Shown here: positions 47,539 through 56,131 of the stretch, piece after piece
How positions within the stretch are numbered: the first letter of the stretch is position 1
How the letters are laid out: every line of letters starts with the position of its first letter
NCBI GenBank assembly: GCA_038200275.1
Contig: JBBPYC010000055.1
Coordinates: 1 to 64,000, forward strand
Direction of reading: 5' to 3'
DNA: 64,000 nt
Origin: JBBPYC01 sp038200275
Lineage (GTDB): Bacteria > Pseudomonadota > Gammaproteobacteria > Burkholderiales > Burkholderiaceae_C
Translations under genes and position numbers: made by a program
The notes under the pieces: generated by a model
What the model was told of the DNA's origin: nothing
Database searches by the model: none
What the model saw: the letters and a program-made list of their open reading frames with translations, nothing else

Positions 47539-48978
47539 ATGCACTGGATCGCGATGTCGAACGTGCCAGCCAGCGAATCGGCCACCGAGCCGGCCGATCC
47601 ACGACTCGCGCTTGCGTGGTGGGCACTGACCTACACGCCGCGGGTCGCGCTGCTGGATGAGGCGGTGCTGATGGAAGTGTCGACCAGCGAGCGGCTCTGG
47701 GGGGGCCGCACACGGCTGCTGGAGCTGCTTTTCAAGCGAAATCGGTCGCAGGTGCTCGGCTCTGCTGCATTTGCTGCTACTTCTTTGGAAGCACTCGGGC
47801 TGTTGCGGCTGGTGTTGGAAGGCACTGCCCGGCCCGCCAGCCTGCCGGGCGGCCTGCCGCTTTCGGTGCTCAGCGCTGCACAGCCGCACTTGCCGACGCT
47901 GTCGCGCATCGGCTGCCGCACCTGGGGCGATGTGTGCGCGTTGCCGCGTGCTGGCGTGGCGCGGCGTTTCGGCGCGGGGTTGCTCGATGCCCTGGACACT
48001 GCCTGGGGGCAGCGGCCGGAGACGCATGCCTGGCTGCGCCTGCCCGAGCAGTTCGATGCCACTTTCGAGCTGCCGGCGCTGACGCAGGCCGCGCCAGCGC
48101 TGCTGTTCGGCGCACAGCGGCTGCTGCACCAGCTGCGCGTCTGGCTGGCTGGCCGGCAGTTGGGCGTGCTCGCGTTCGAGTTGCACTGGCTGCTTGAGGC
48201 ACGGCGCTTCATAAAAGCTGAAAGCCTGGCGGCTGACGCGCGCGAGCAGCACCTGGTCGTGCGCACCGCGCTGGCCACGCAGGACGTTGCGCACCTGCTG
48301 CGGCTGCTGTCCGAGCAGTTCGCGCGCATCCGGCTGCCTGCGCCGGCGCAGGCACTTCGGCTGCGTTCGCTGGAGACCGCGCCGCTTGCAACACCCAGCC
48401 GCAATCTGCTGCCGGAAGACCGCAGCGCCCCCGCCGATGCAGGCAGCTTGCAGCAGCTGGCCGAACGGCTGACCGTGCGGCTGGGCGCCGGTTGCGTGCT
48501 GCACGCGATGCCGCAGGCCGATCATCGGCCGGAACGGATGCAGCGCTGGCAACCGATGTCGCACGCGCTGGTCCTGCTTGCGAAAGTGCAGCAACAGCAG
48601 CAACACCGAGCCGGCGCGATCGAACGACGACCCGACCGCAACGGCCACTGGCTACCGACCTGGCTGCTGCGCGATCCGCTGCCGCTGGCGGTGCAGGGCG
48701 ATTGCCCGCAGTTTTATGGACCTCTGGAACTGCTGGCCGGACCCGATCGGCTGGAGGCGGGCTGGTGGGTAATGGAACACGGCGCAAGCGTGCGGTCCAC
48801 ATCGGCCACGAACCAACCAGTCGCCGCGCCCCAACCCGCGCTGCGCGACTATTTCATCGCGCACGGCACGCAAGCCGGCCTGCTCTGGATCTATCGCGAG
48901 CGGCTGGGCCATGTCGGTGCTGCTGCCGATGCTGGTGGCGCTGGTGGCGGTTGGTTCCTGCAGGGCCTTTATGCGTGA
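47539..48978 (+). CDS. imuB: Y-family DNA polymerase-like protein ImuB
   Basis: A 479-residue non-catalytic Y-family homologue that bridges DnaE2 to the beta clamp. The N-terminal palm remnant (LALAWWALTYTPRVALLDEAVLMEVSTSERLWGG) lacks the usual acidic metal ligands. A helix-hairpin-helix stretch (PHLPTLSRIGCRTWGDVCALP) and a little-finger-like domain follow. The C-terminal part includes a WWV.. segment and ends GGWFLQGLYA, a pattern shared with ImuB proteins. Short Ala/Ser-rich insertions (ATSLEALGLL) coincide with TAGCT-like mini-repeat DNA. Confidence 0.9.
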   Translation: MHWIAMSNVPASESATEPADPRLALAWWALTYTPRVALLDEAVLMEVSTSERLWGGRTRLLELLFKRNRSQVLGSAAFAATSLEALGLLRLVLEGTARPASLPGGLPLSVLSAAQPHLPTLSRIGCRTWGDVCALPRAGVARRFGAGLLDALDTAWGQRPETHAWLRLPEQFDATFELPALTQAAPALLFGAQRLLHQLRVWLAGRQLGVLAFELHWLLEARRFIKAESLAADAREQHLVVRTALATQDVAHLLRLLSEQFARIRLPAPAQALRLRSLETAPLATPSRNLLPEDRSAPADAGSLQQLAERLTVRLGAGCVLHAMPQADHRPERMQRWQPMSHALVLLAKVQQQQQHRAGAIERRPDRNGHWLPTWLLRDPLPLAVQGDCPQFYGPLELLAGPDRLEAGWWVMEHGASVRSTSATNQPVAAPQPALRDYFIAHGTQAGLLWIYRERLGHVGAAADAGGAGGGWFLQGLYA

Positions 48979-49043
48979 AGCACCAGCCGGTCGGGCCGCT
49001 GCATCGCAGTCTGCGTGTAGTCCGACCGTGCTCGAACCGCTCT

Positions 49044-52000
49044 ATGCCTGAGATGTCAGGCGATCGCGCTGCCACCCTGCCCGATTACGCCGAGCTGCAC
49101 GTTTTAAGCAACTTCAGTTTCCAGCGCGGCGCCTCGCACCCCGCCGAGCTGGTCGAGCGCGCGCATGCGCTGGGTTATGCAGCGCTGGCGATCACCGACG
49201 AATGCTCGGTCGCGGGCGCGGTGCGTGCGCATGAAAGGGCTGGCGAGCTCGGCTTCCAACTGATCTTGGGCAGCGAGTTCCGGCTCGACAACGACGAAAG
49301 CGGTTTCCGGCTGGTGGCGCTCGCCCGCGATGAAAACGGCTGGGGCGACTTGTGCGAATTCATCACGGCGGCGCGGCGGCGCGCAGTGAAAGGCGAGTAC
49401 CTGCTTGACCGCATCCCCGGACTCGGCGCCGGTGCTGCGATTGCGCCTGTATCAAAAACGGCCGGCGCGCCCGCTGACGCAACGCACAGCGCGACGGACT
49501 TCGGCTTGCTGCGTGGCTGTGAGTTGCTGCTGGTGCCCAGTCGCCGCTTGCTGGCGGTCGGCAGCGATGCAGCAGCTGGCGAAGCGGTTTCAGAAGACGC
49601 AGCGCATGCGAGAACCGATTTCAGCCTGCTGCGCGGCGGCGAGCCGTTGCTTGTGCCTGGCCATCAAGCGCTTTCCGCCAGCAGCCATCCAGCGGTCGAC
49701 GAAGCGAGCCTGGACAGCGCAGCATTGACTACAAAAATCATAGCTATCCAGGCAGCACTGACCAGCGCCCCAGCCCTGTTTCTTTCTGAATCCGGTGTCG
49801 AACCCGTGTCCAACCTCTGGTTGGCCGCCGAGCTGCTGCTCGAAGTTGGCGACGAGTTGTGGCTTGCGAGGTTGCAACGCGCCAGCGCCGCCACCGGCAT
49901 CCCGCTGGTGGCGGCGGGCGACGTGCACATGCACGTGCGCTCCCGCAAGCCGCTGCAGGACGTGATCACGGCCGTGCGGCACGGCTGGCCGGTCAGCGAA
50001 TGCGGCTTCGCGTTGCAGCCGAATGCGGAACGGCACCTGCGTTCGCGGCTGCGGCTGTCGCGTATCTATTCGGCCGAACTGCTGGCAAACACCCTGGTGA
50101 TCGCGGCGCGCTGCACGTTCAGTCTGAATCAGATCAAGTACCGCTATCCGATGGAGACCGTGCCAGCCGGCCTGACGCCCGCGCAGGCATTGCGGCGCTT
50201 CACGCTTGAAGGCACGGCTGAGCGTTATCCAGCCGGGCTGCCGCAAGGCATTGCCGAGCAGATCGAACGCGAACTCGCGCTGATCGGCGAATGCGGCTAC
50301 GAGATGTATTTCCTGACCGTGCATGACATCGTGCGCTACGCGCGCAGCCAACACATCCTTTGCCAAGGCCGCGGCTCGGCCGCGAACTCGGCGGTCTGCT
50401 ATTGCCTGGGCATCACCGCGGTCGATCCGACCCGCTCGCACCTGCTGTTCGAGCGCTTCATTAGCCGCGAACGGAAGGAGCCGCCCGACATCGACGTCGA
50501 TTTCGAGCATGAGCGGCGTGAGGAAGTCATCCAGTACATCTACCGCAAGTACGGTCGCGAGCGTGCCGCCATCGCAGCCGTGGTGGTGCGCTACCGGCCG
50601 CGCAGCGCGATCCGCGATGTCGGCAAGGCACTGGACCTGCCCGATGCGCTGGTCGATCGCTTTGCGAAAGCGCATTACTGGTTCGACGGCCAGGTGCTCG
50701 CGGCCGACCGGCTCGCGCGGATGGCGGCCGACACGCGCGACGCAGGCTTCGACGTGAGACCGCAGCAGCTCATGCAGTGGCTGGAGCTGACGCAACAGTT
50801 GCTGGGCTTCCCGCGCCATTTGAGCCAGCACGTCGGCGGCTTCGTGCTCACGCAGGGCAAGCTCACGCGGCTGGTTCCGGTGGAGAACGCGGCCAGGGAA
50901 AAGCGGTCGATCATTCAGTGGGACAAGGACGATCTGGATGCAATGGGGTTGCTGAAGGTCGACGTGCTCGCGCTCGGCATGCTGTCTGCGATCCGCCGCT
51001 GCCTCGATTTGGTAAGTGCAAGGCACGGCCAGCGCATGCAACTGCACGACATCCCGGCCGAGGACCCACAGACTTACGCGATGATCCGCGCGGCCGATAC
51101 CGTCGGCGTGTTCCAGATCGAGAGCCGCGCGCAGATGTCGATGCTGCCGCGCCTCAAACCCACCACGTTCTATGACTTGGTGGTGCAAGTCGCGATCGTG
51201 CGGCCGGGCCCGATCGTCGGTGGCATGGTGCATCCATACCTGCAGGCGCGGCGTGAGCCGAGCAAGGTGCGCTATGCAAGCAAGGCGCTGGAGCCGGCGC
51301 TTAAACGCACCCTGGGCGTGCCGATCTTTCAGGAACAGGTGATGCAGATTGCAATGATCGCGGCCGGCTTCTCGGGCTCGGAAGCCGATCAATTGCGACG
51401 CTCGATGGCCGCCTGGAAGCGCTCGGGCGGCGTGCACAAGTTCTACCAACGCATCATCGACGGCATGACGGCGCGCGGCTACGAACTTGAATTTGCCGAA
51501 CGCATCTTCAAGCAGATCGAAGGCTTCGGCGAATATGGTTTTCCGGAAAGCCACGCCTACAGCTTCGCGCTGCTGGCGTATGCCAGCAGCTGGCTCAAAT
51601 GCCACGAGCCCGAATGCTTTCTGGCGGCCCTGCTGAACGCGCAGCCGATGGGTTTTTATTCGTCGTCGCAACTGGTGCAGGATGCACGGCGGCACGGCGT
51701 GGTCGTGCTGCCGCCGGACGTGACGCTGAGCGCGTACGACTGCTCGATGGAAGATGCTTCAGGCGATGCAGCAACCGTGAGCGATGCACCCGACGCACCC
51801 GATGCATTCAATGTCACTGCGCGCGAGTCGCTCCATGCTGCCAATGCGCCCGGTGCGATTGATGTCATAAGGAACCCTGCCGTGCGCCTCGGCCTGCGCT
51901 TTGTCGGACACCTGAGCACGGCCGGCAGCGCCCGGCTCCTTGCGGCCCGCCAGCAAGCCCGGTTTGCCAGCACCGAAGACCTTGCTCTGCGCAGCAAGCT

Positions 52001-52601
52001 GGATGGGGCCGACCTGCGTGCACTGGCCGCAGCCGATGCGCTGGCCAGCCTGTCCGGCCACCGCCGTCAGCAGACCTGGGAAGCCGCCGCACTGCACCGC
52101 GCGCCCGCATTGCTTCAAGACGCCCCGGTCGGTGAAGCCCCGCTCGAACTGCCGGCCGCCAGTGAAGGCGAAGAGATCGTGTTCGACTACGCCGCCACCG
52201 GCCTGACGTTGCGCCGGCACCCGCTCGCACTGCTGCGCCCACGGCTGTCGCGCATGAAACTGCGCACCGCAGCCGACCTGCATGACTTGGCCGATGGCTG
52301 CCCAGTCGCCACCTGCGGCATCGTCACGTTGCGCCAACAACCGCACACCGCCAAGGGCGTGATCTTCATGACGCTGGAAGATGAGACCGGCAACCTGAAC
52401 GTGATCGTCTGGAAAAGCCTGCGCGAACGCCACCGCGAGGTGCTGCTGCAATCCAAACTGCTCGCCGTACACGGCACTTGGCAGCGCGACATGGATTCCG
52501 GCGGCCACGTCTGCAACCTGATTGCACAGCGCCTGGAGGATCTGACGCCGCTGCTCGGCCGGCTGGGAATGCAGGGCAGCAGGAGCCGGGATTTCCATTG
52601 A
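49044..52601 (+). CDS. dnaE2: Error-prone DNA polymerase DnaE2 (ImuC)
   Basis: An 1185-residue C-family polymerase performing mutagenic lesion bypass. The PHP domain starts YAELHVLSNFSFQRGASHPAELVERA. The palm has the catalytic aspartates Asp482/484/486 in PPDIDVDFEH and a third in LKVDVLALGML. The fingers and clamp region include FGEYGFPESHAYSFALLAYASSWLKCHEPE. A C-terminal OB domain ends the protein (GVIFMTLEDETGNLNVIVW). Odd features: a tandem 40-residue duplication at 151-230, and an Asp/Ala-rich insertion at about 900-945 (DAPDAPDAFNV). ATG 49044 is chosen; 49053 is possible. Confidence 0.95.
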   Translation: MPEMSGDRAATLPDYAELHVLSNFSFQRGASHPAELVERAHALGYAALAITDECSVAGAVRAHERAGELGFQLILGSEFRLDNDESGFRLVALARDENGWGDLCEFITAARRRAVKGEYLLDRIPGLGAGAAIAPVSKTAGAPADATHSATDFGLLRGCELLLVPSRRLLAVGSDAAAGEAVSEDAAHARTDFSLLRGGEPLLVPGHQALSASSHPAVDEASLDSAALTTKIIAIQAALTSAPALFLSESGVEPVSNLWLAAELLLEVGDELWLARLQRASAATGIPLVAAGDVHMHVRSRKPLQDVITAVRHGWPVSECGFALQPNAERHLRSRLRLSRIYSAELLANTLVIAARCTFSLNQIKYRYPMETVPAGLTPAQALRRFTLEGTAERYPAGLPQGIAEQIERELALIGECGYEMYFLTVHDIVRYARSQHILCQGRGSAANSAVCYCLGITAVDPTRSHLLFERFISRERKEPPDIDVDFEHERREEVIQYIYRKYGRERAAIAAVVVRYRPRSAIRDVGKALDLPDALVDRFAKAHYWFDGQVLAADRLARMAADTRDAGFDVRPQQLMQWLELTQQLLGFPRHLSQHVGGFVLTQGKLTRLVPVENAAREKRSIIQWDKDDLDAMGLLKVDVLALGMLSAIRRCLDLVSARHGQRMQLHDIPAEDPQTYAMIRAADTVGVFQIESRAQMSMLPRLKPTTFYDLVVQVAIVRPGPIVGGMVHPYLQARREPSKVRYASKALEPALKRTLGVPIFQEQVMQIAMIAAGFSGSEADQLRRSMAAWKRSGGVHKFYQRIIDGMTARGYELEFAERIFKQIEGFGEYGFPESHAYSFALLAYASSWLKCHEPECFLAALLNAQPMGFYSSSQLVQDARRHGVVVLPPDVTLSAYDCSMEDASGDAATVSDAPDAPDAFNVTARESLHAANAPGAIDVIRNPAVRLGLRFVGHLSTAGSARLLAARQQARFASTEDLALRSKLDGADLRALAAADALASLSGHRRQQTWEAAALHRAPALLQDAPVGEAPLELPAASEGEEIVFDYAATGLTLRRHPLALLRPRLSRMKLRTAADLHDLADGCPVATCGIVTLRQQPHTAKGVIFMTLEDETGNLNVIVWKSLRERHREVLLQSKLLAVHGTWQRDMDSGGHVCNLIAQRLEDLTPLLGRLGMQGSRSRDFH
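49494..49733 (+). repeat. Imperfect tandem duplication (2 x 120 bp) inside dnaE2
   Basis: Copy 1 (49494-49613) encodes TDFGLLRGCELLLVP...; copy 2 (49614-49733) encodes TDFSLLRGGEPLLVP.... By eye 19 of 40 residues are the same, densest in the first 15. It preserves the frame. Confidence 0.75.
49729..49758 (+). repeat. TAGCT-type mini-repeat inside dnaE2
   Basis: The stretch ACTACAAAAATCATAGCTAT, just after the tandem duplication, is far more AT-rich than the gene around it and encodes Thr-Lys-Ile-Ile-Ala-Ile. Similar AT-rich mini-repeats with a TAGCT core occur in and between genes of Comamonadaceae (from memory). Confidence 0.4.
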
Positions 52602-52673
52602 TTGATTCGGCCCACGGACCAATCGACCAACGGATCCATCGCTGGCAAGGACGAACGGCCTCGCCTTGAACGC

Positions 52674-53435
52674 TCAGCCGCGCCCTGCAAACGGCATCTT
52701 CGTCGCCATCACCGTATGGAACATCACGTTGGCCGACAGCGGCAGGTTCGCCATGTAGAGCACCGACTGGCCGACGATGTCGACGTCCATCAGCGGCTCG
52801 ATCGCGATCTGGCCGTTGGCTTGCGGCACGCCCTTGGCCATGCGCATCGCCATGTCGGTGGCGGCGTTGCCGATGTCGATCTGGCCGACGGCGATGTCGT
52901 ACTTGCGGCCGTCGAGTGACGCGGTCTTGGTCATGCCGGAGACGGCGTGCTTGGTCGCGGTGTAGGCGATCGAGCCCGGGCGCGGCGTGGTGGCCGAAAT
53001 GGAACCGTTGTTGATGATGCGGCCGCCCATCGGGTCCTGCGCCTTCATCGTGCGGAACGCTTCGCGGATGCACAGGAACACGCCGGTCAGGTTCACATCG
53101 ACCACGCCCTGCCACTGCTCAAGCGTGAGGTCTTCGAGCGGCACGCCGACGCCCGCGCCTGCGTTGTTGAACACCACGTCGACGCGGCCGAACTGATCCT
53201 TGGTGGCTTTGAACAACGCCACCACTGCGTCTTCATCCGCCACATCGGTCGGCACCGCCAGCACGCGGTCGCCTGCGCCGGACGCAGCCGCCACCTCATC
53301 GAGCAACTGCGTGCGGCGGCCCGCCAGTGCAACGTTGTAGCCGGCATTCAGCAACGCCAATGCAGCAGACTTGCCGACGCCACTGCCGGCGCCAGTGACG
53401 ATGGCGGTTTTTGTTTTGACTTCAGATGTGGCCAT
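52674..53435 (-). CDS. Short-chain dehydrogenase/reductase
   Basis: A classical SDR of 253 residues from ATG 53435 (MATSEVKTKTAIVTGAGSGVG). Cofactor motif TGAGSGVG at about 14-21, NNAGAG, catalytic Ser in NNGSIS and the YxxxK pair in YTATKHAVSG. NAD versus NADP preference and substrate are not determinable. It converges on dnaE2, with 72 bp between the ends, and is 120 nt downstream of rnr on the same strand. Confidence 0.92.
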   Translation of the reverse strand: MATSEVKTKTAIVTGAGSGVGKSAALALLNAGYNVALAGRRTQLLDEVAAASGAGDRVLAVPTDVADEDAVVALFKATKDQFGRVDVVFNNAGAGVGVPLEDLTLEQWQGVVDVNLTGVFLCIREAFRTMKAQDPMGGRIINNGSISATTPRPGSIAYTATKHAVSGMTKTASLDGRKYDIAVGQIDIGNAATDMAMRMAKGVPQANGQIAIEPLMDVDIVGQSVLYMANLPLSANVMFHTVMATKMPFAGRG

Positions 53436-53555
53436 GATGAGGGTGGTCTCTGTTGGGTTGATATGGATGGATGGGAGCGCCAAGCGTACTCAAACGTGCA
53501 CGAGCACCCAGTGCCGGGATCACCGGACGGCTTAGCGTCGGAATCAGCGGCCGGA

Positions 53556-55859
53556 TCAGCGACGAGACTTGCTGCGACCTCCGCCGGAACCGCTTTTCGT
53601 CTTTGCCTTGTTCGGGCTCTTCTTCTCGGATTTTTTGAGTTGCGGTGGCGCCGTGTTGCTCGCGTCGGCCCGTGCGCCGGACTTGCTGCGATTGGAGCGC
53701 CGCGTCGACGCCTTGGTCGGCGTGCCATCGCCGTTTGCCATCGCCTCGTTCGACACGCCCTTGTCCTTCATCGCGCGCACCAGCAGATCGTCGGCATCGC
53801 GCACGAGTCGGAAGTCGATCCGGCGGCCGTCCAGATCCACCCGGCTGACCTGCACCCGCACCTTGGTGCCGATCGCATAGCGCATGCCGGTGCGCTCACC
53901 CCGAAGCTCCTGGCGCAAGTCGTCGAACTTGAAGTATTCGCCGCCGAGCTCGGTGATGTGGACCAGCCCCTCGACGTACATCGTATCCAGCGTGACGAAG
54001 ATGCCGAAGCTGGTCGCCGACGTGACCGTGCCGCTGTATTCCTCGCCCAGATGCTCGCGCATGTACTTGCACTTGAGCCAGGCTTCGACGTCGCGGCTGG
54101 CTTCGTCGGCGCGGCGTTCGTTCGCGCTGCAGTGCAGGCCGGCGGCTTCCCAGGCCTGCATTTCGGCACCGACTTTTCTGGGTTTCTGGTCCGGCGACTT
54201 GACACGCACGGCCAGGTTTTTCTCCATCCGCTTGGCGAGCTTGGCGTGCGCCTCGCCGGGAATCGGCAGCACCGGCAACTGGTACTTGGTACCACTCAGG
54301 ATCGCCTTGATGACACGGTGCACCAGCAGGTCCGGATAGCGCCGGATCGGGCTCGTGAAGTGCGTGTAGGCCTCGTACGCGAGCCCGAAGTGCCCACCGT
54401 TGTGCGGCGAATAGATCGCCTGACTCATGGAGCGCAGCAGCATCATGTGGATTTGCTGCGCGTCGATGCGTTCCTTGGTTGCGGCAGCAATCTGCTGGAA
54501 CTCCTCGGGTTTGGGCTCGTCGCTGACGGACATGCCCAGACCCAACGCCTTCAGGTAGTCGCGCAGTTGCTCGACCTTCTCCGGCGTCGGGCCGTCATGC
54601 ACGCGGAACAGGCCTGCCTGCTTGTTCTGCTCGATGAAGTCGGCGCTGCAGACATTGGCCGCGAGCATCGCTTCCTCGATCAGCTTGTGCGCGTCGTTGC
54701 GTTGGCTCGGCACGATCTTCTCTATGCGACCGTTCTCGTCGCAGACGATCTTCGTTTCCGTCGTCTCGAAGTCGACTGCACCGCGTTGCTGGCGGCTTCT
54801 GGACAACGCGCTGTAGACGTCGTGCAGGTTCAGCAAATCGTCCACGCGATCTTTGCGGCGTGCTGCTTCCGGCCCCCGCGTGTTGGTCAGGATCGCGGCG
54901 ACCTCCGTGTAGGTGAAGCGCGCGTGGCTGAACATCACGGCCGAGTAGAACTGGTACGCATGCACGTCACCCTCGGCGGTGACCAGCATGTCGCAGACCA
55001 TGCACAGGCGCTCGAGGTCGGGGTTCAGCGAGCACAGGCCATTGCTCAACTTCTCCGGCAGCATCGGGATCACGCGGCGCGGGAAGTAGACGCTGGTTGC
55101 GCGGTCGTACGCGTCGATGTCGATCGGTGCGCCGTTCTTCACGTAGTGGCTCACGTCGGCGATCGCAACCAGCAGGCGCCAGCCCTTGCCACGCGCGACT
55201 TTCGCAGGTTCGCAATAGACCGCATCGTCGAAATCTCGTGCGTCTTCGCCGTCGATCGTCACCAGCGGCACGTCGCGCAGGTCAATGCGCTTCTTGTGGT
55301 CGGCTGGGCGTACGTGATCGGGCAGCGCACGCGCTTCGTCCAGCGCAGCGTCGGAGAACTCATGCGGCACGCTGTACTTGCGCACCGCGATCTCGATTTC
55401 CATACCGGGATCGTCAACCTCACCCAGCACTTCTTTCACGCGCCCGACCGGTTGGCCGAACAACGCGGGCGGCTCGGTCAATTCGACCACCACCACCTGC
55501 CCTGCTGTGGCGGTGCCGGTAGCGCCTTTCGGGATCAGGATGTCCTGGCCGTAGCGCTTGTCTTCGAGCGCAACCAGCCAGACGCCACCTTCCTGCAGCA
55601 GCCGCCCGATGATCGGCTGCGGCGGGCGCTCGACGATCTCGACCACTTTGCCTTCGGGCCGACCGCGCCGGTCTTGGCGCACCACGCGGGCGCGCACCTT
55701 GTCCTTGTGCAGTACCGCGCGCATTTCATTGGCGGGCAGATAGATGTCAGCTTCGCCGTCGTCGCGGATCACGAAGCCGTGGCCGTCGCGGTGGCCTTGG
55801 ACCGTGCCGACGACCTCGTCGGCAAAACCGGCCGAAGCCGTCACTTGGTTGCTATACAA
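53556..55859 (-). CDS. rnr: Ribonuclease R
   Basis: A 767-residue 3'-5' exoribonuclease that degrades structured RNA and acts in rRNA and tmRNA quality control. Two N-terminal cold-shock domains (GTVQGHRDGHGFVIRDDGE) lead into the RNB catalytic domain with IDGEDARDFDDAVY aspartates. The S1 domain begins YSGTVTSATSFGIFVTLD. The C-terminal tail is Lys/Ser/Arg-rich and low complexity. It starts at TTG 55859, with AGGAAAG 7 nt upstream; a GTG at 55844 is the alternative. The start lies only 18 bp from a divergent tRNA gene. Confidence 0.96.
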   Translation of the reverse strand: MYSNQVTASAGFADEVVGTVQGHRDGHGFVIRDDGEADIYLPANEMRAVLHKDKVRARVVRQDRRGRPEGKVVEIVERPPQPIIGRLLQEGGVWLVALEDKRYGQDILIPKGATGTATAGQVVVVELTEPPALFGQPVGRVKEVLGEVDDPGMEIEIAVRKYSVPHEFSDAALDEARALPDHVRPADHKKRIDLRDVPLVTIDGEDARDFDDAVYCEPAKVARGKGWRLLVAIADVSHYVKNGAPIDIDAYDRATSVYFPRRVIPMLPEKLSNGLCSLNPDLERLCMVCDMLVTAEGDVHAYQFYSAVMFSHARFTYTEVAAILTNTRGPEAARRKDRVDDLLNLHDVYSALSRSRQQRGAVDFETTETKIVCDENGRIEKIVPSQRNDAHKLIEEAMLAANVCSADFIEQNKQAGLFRVHDGPTPEKVEQLRDYLKALGLGMSVSDEPKPEEFQQIAAATKERIDAQQIHMMLLRSMSQAIYSPHNGGHFGLAYEAYTHFTSPIRRYPDLLVHRVIKAILSGTKYQLPVLPIPGEAHAKLAKRMEKNLAVRVKSPDQKPRKVGAEMQAWEAAGLHCSANERRADEASRDVEAWLKCKYMREHLGEEYSGTVTSATSFGIFVTLDTMYVEGLVHITELGGEYFKFDDLRQELRGERTGMRYAIGTKVRVQVSRVDLDGRRIDFRLVRDADDLLVRAMKDKGVSNEAMANGDGTPTKASTRRSNRSKSGARADASNTAPPQLKKSEKKSPNKAKTKSGSGGGRSKSRR

Positions 55860-55860
55860 T
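55853..55860 (+). promoter_or_regulatory. Candidate -10 box of the tRNA-Leu promoter
   Basis: TATACAAT, 17 nt before the tRNA 5' end, and overlapping the first codon of rnr on the other strand. No clear -35 is visible, so the call is tentative. Confidence 0.4.
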
Positions 55861-55877
55861 CGCTTGCTTTCCTGAAT

Positions 55878-55962
<85 letters not shown>

Positions 55963-56022
55963 TCATCGAATGGTTTTTTCTTGAATATGCATGGCCTTCA
56001 AAGGGTTCATGCTGCTGACGAA

Positions 56023-56050
56023 GCCGCCTGCTCTTGCAAGGCGGCTTTTT
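56023..56050 (+). terminator. Intrinsic terminator after tRNA-Leu
   Basis: GCCGCC (56023-56028) pairs with GGCGGC (56040-56045) across an 11-nt loop, followed by TTTTT. The AA before the stem gives a partial A-tract, so it may also serve the convergent rimO transcript. Confidence 0.75.
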
Positions 56051-56131
56051 CGTTTCTGAGCCATGCACGGATGGCGAATGGGCGTGGCTTGCCGCAGTTT
56101 ACGCGCCCATTTGCCGCTCTGGGATTTACGC

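Noticed and set aside
49590..51695. 701-codon minus-strand frame over dnaE2
   Set aside because: Antisense shadow of the polymerase gene, with His/Arg/Gln-rich composition.
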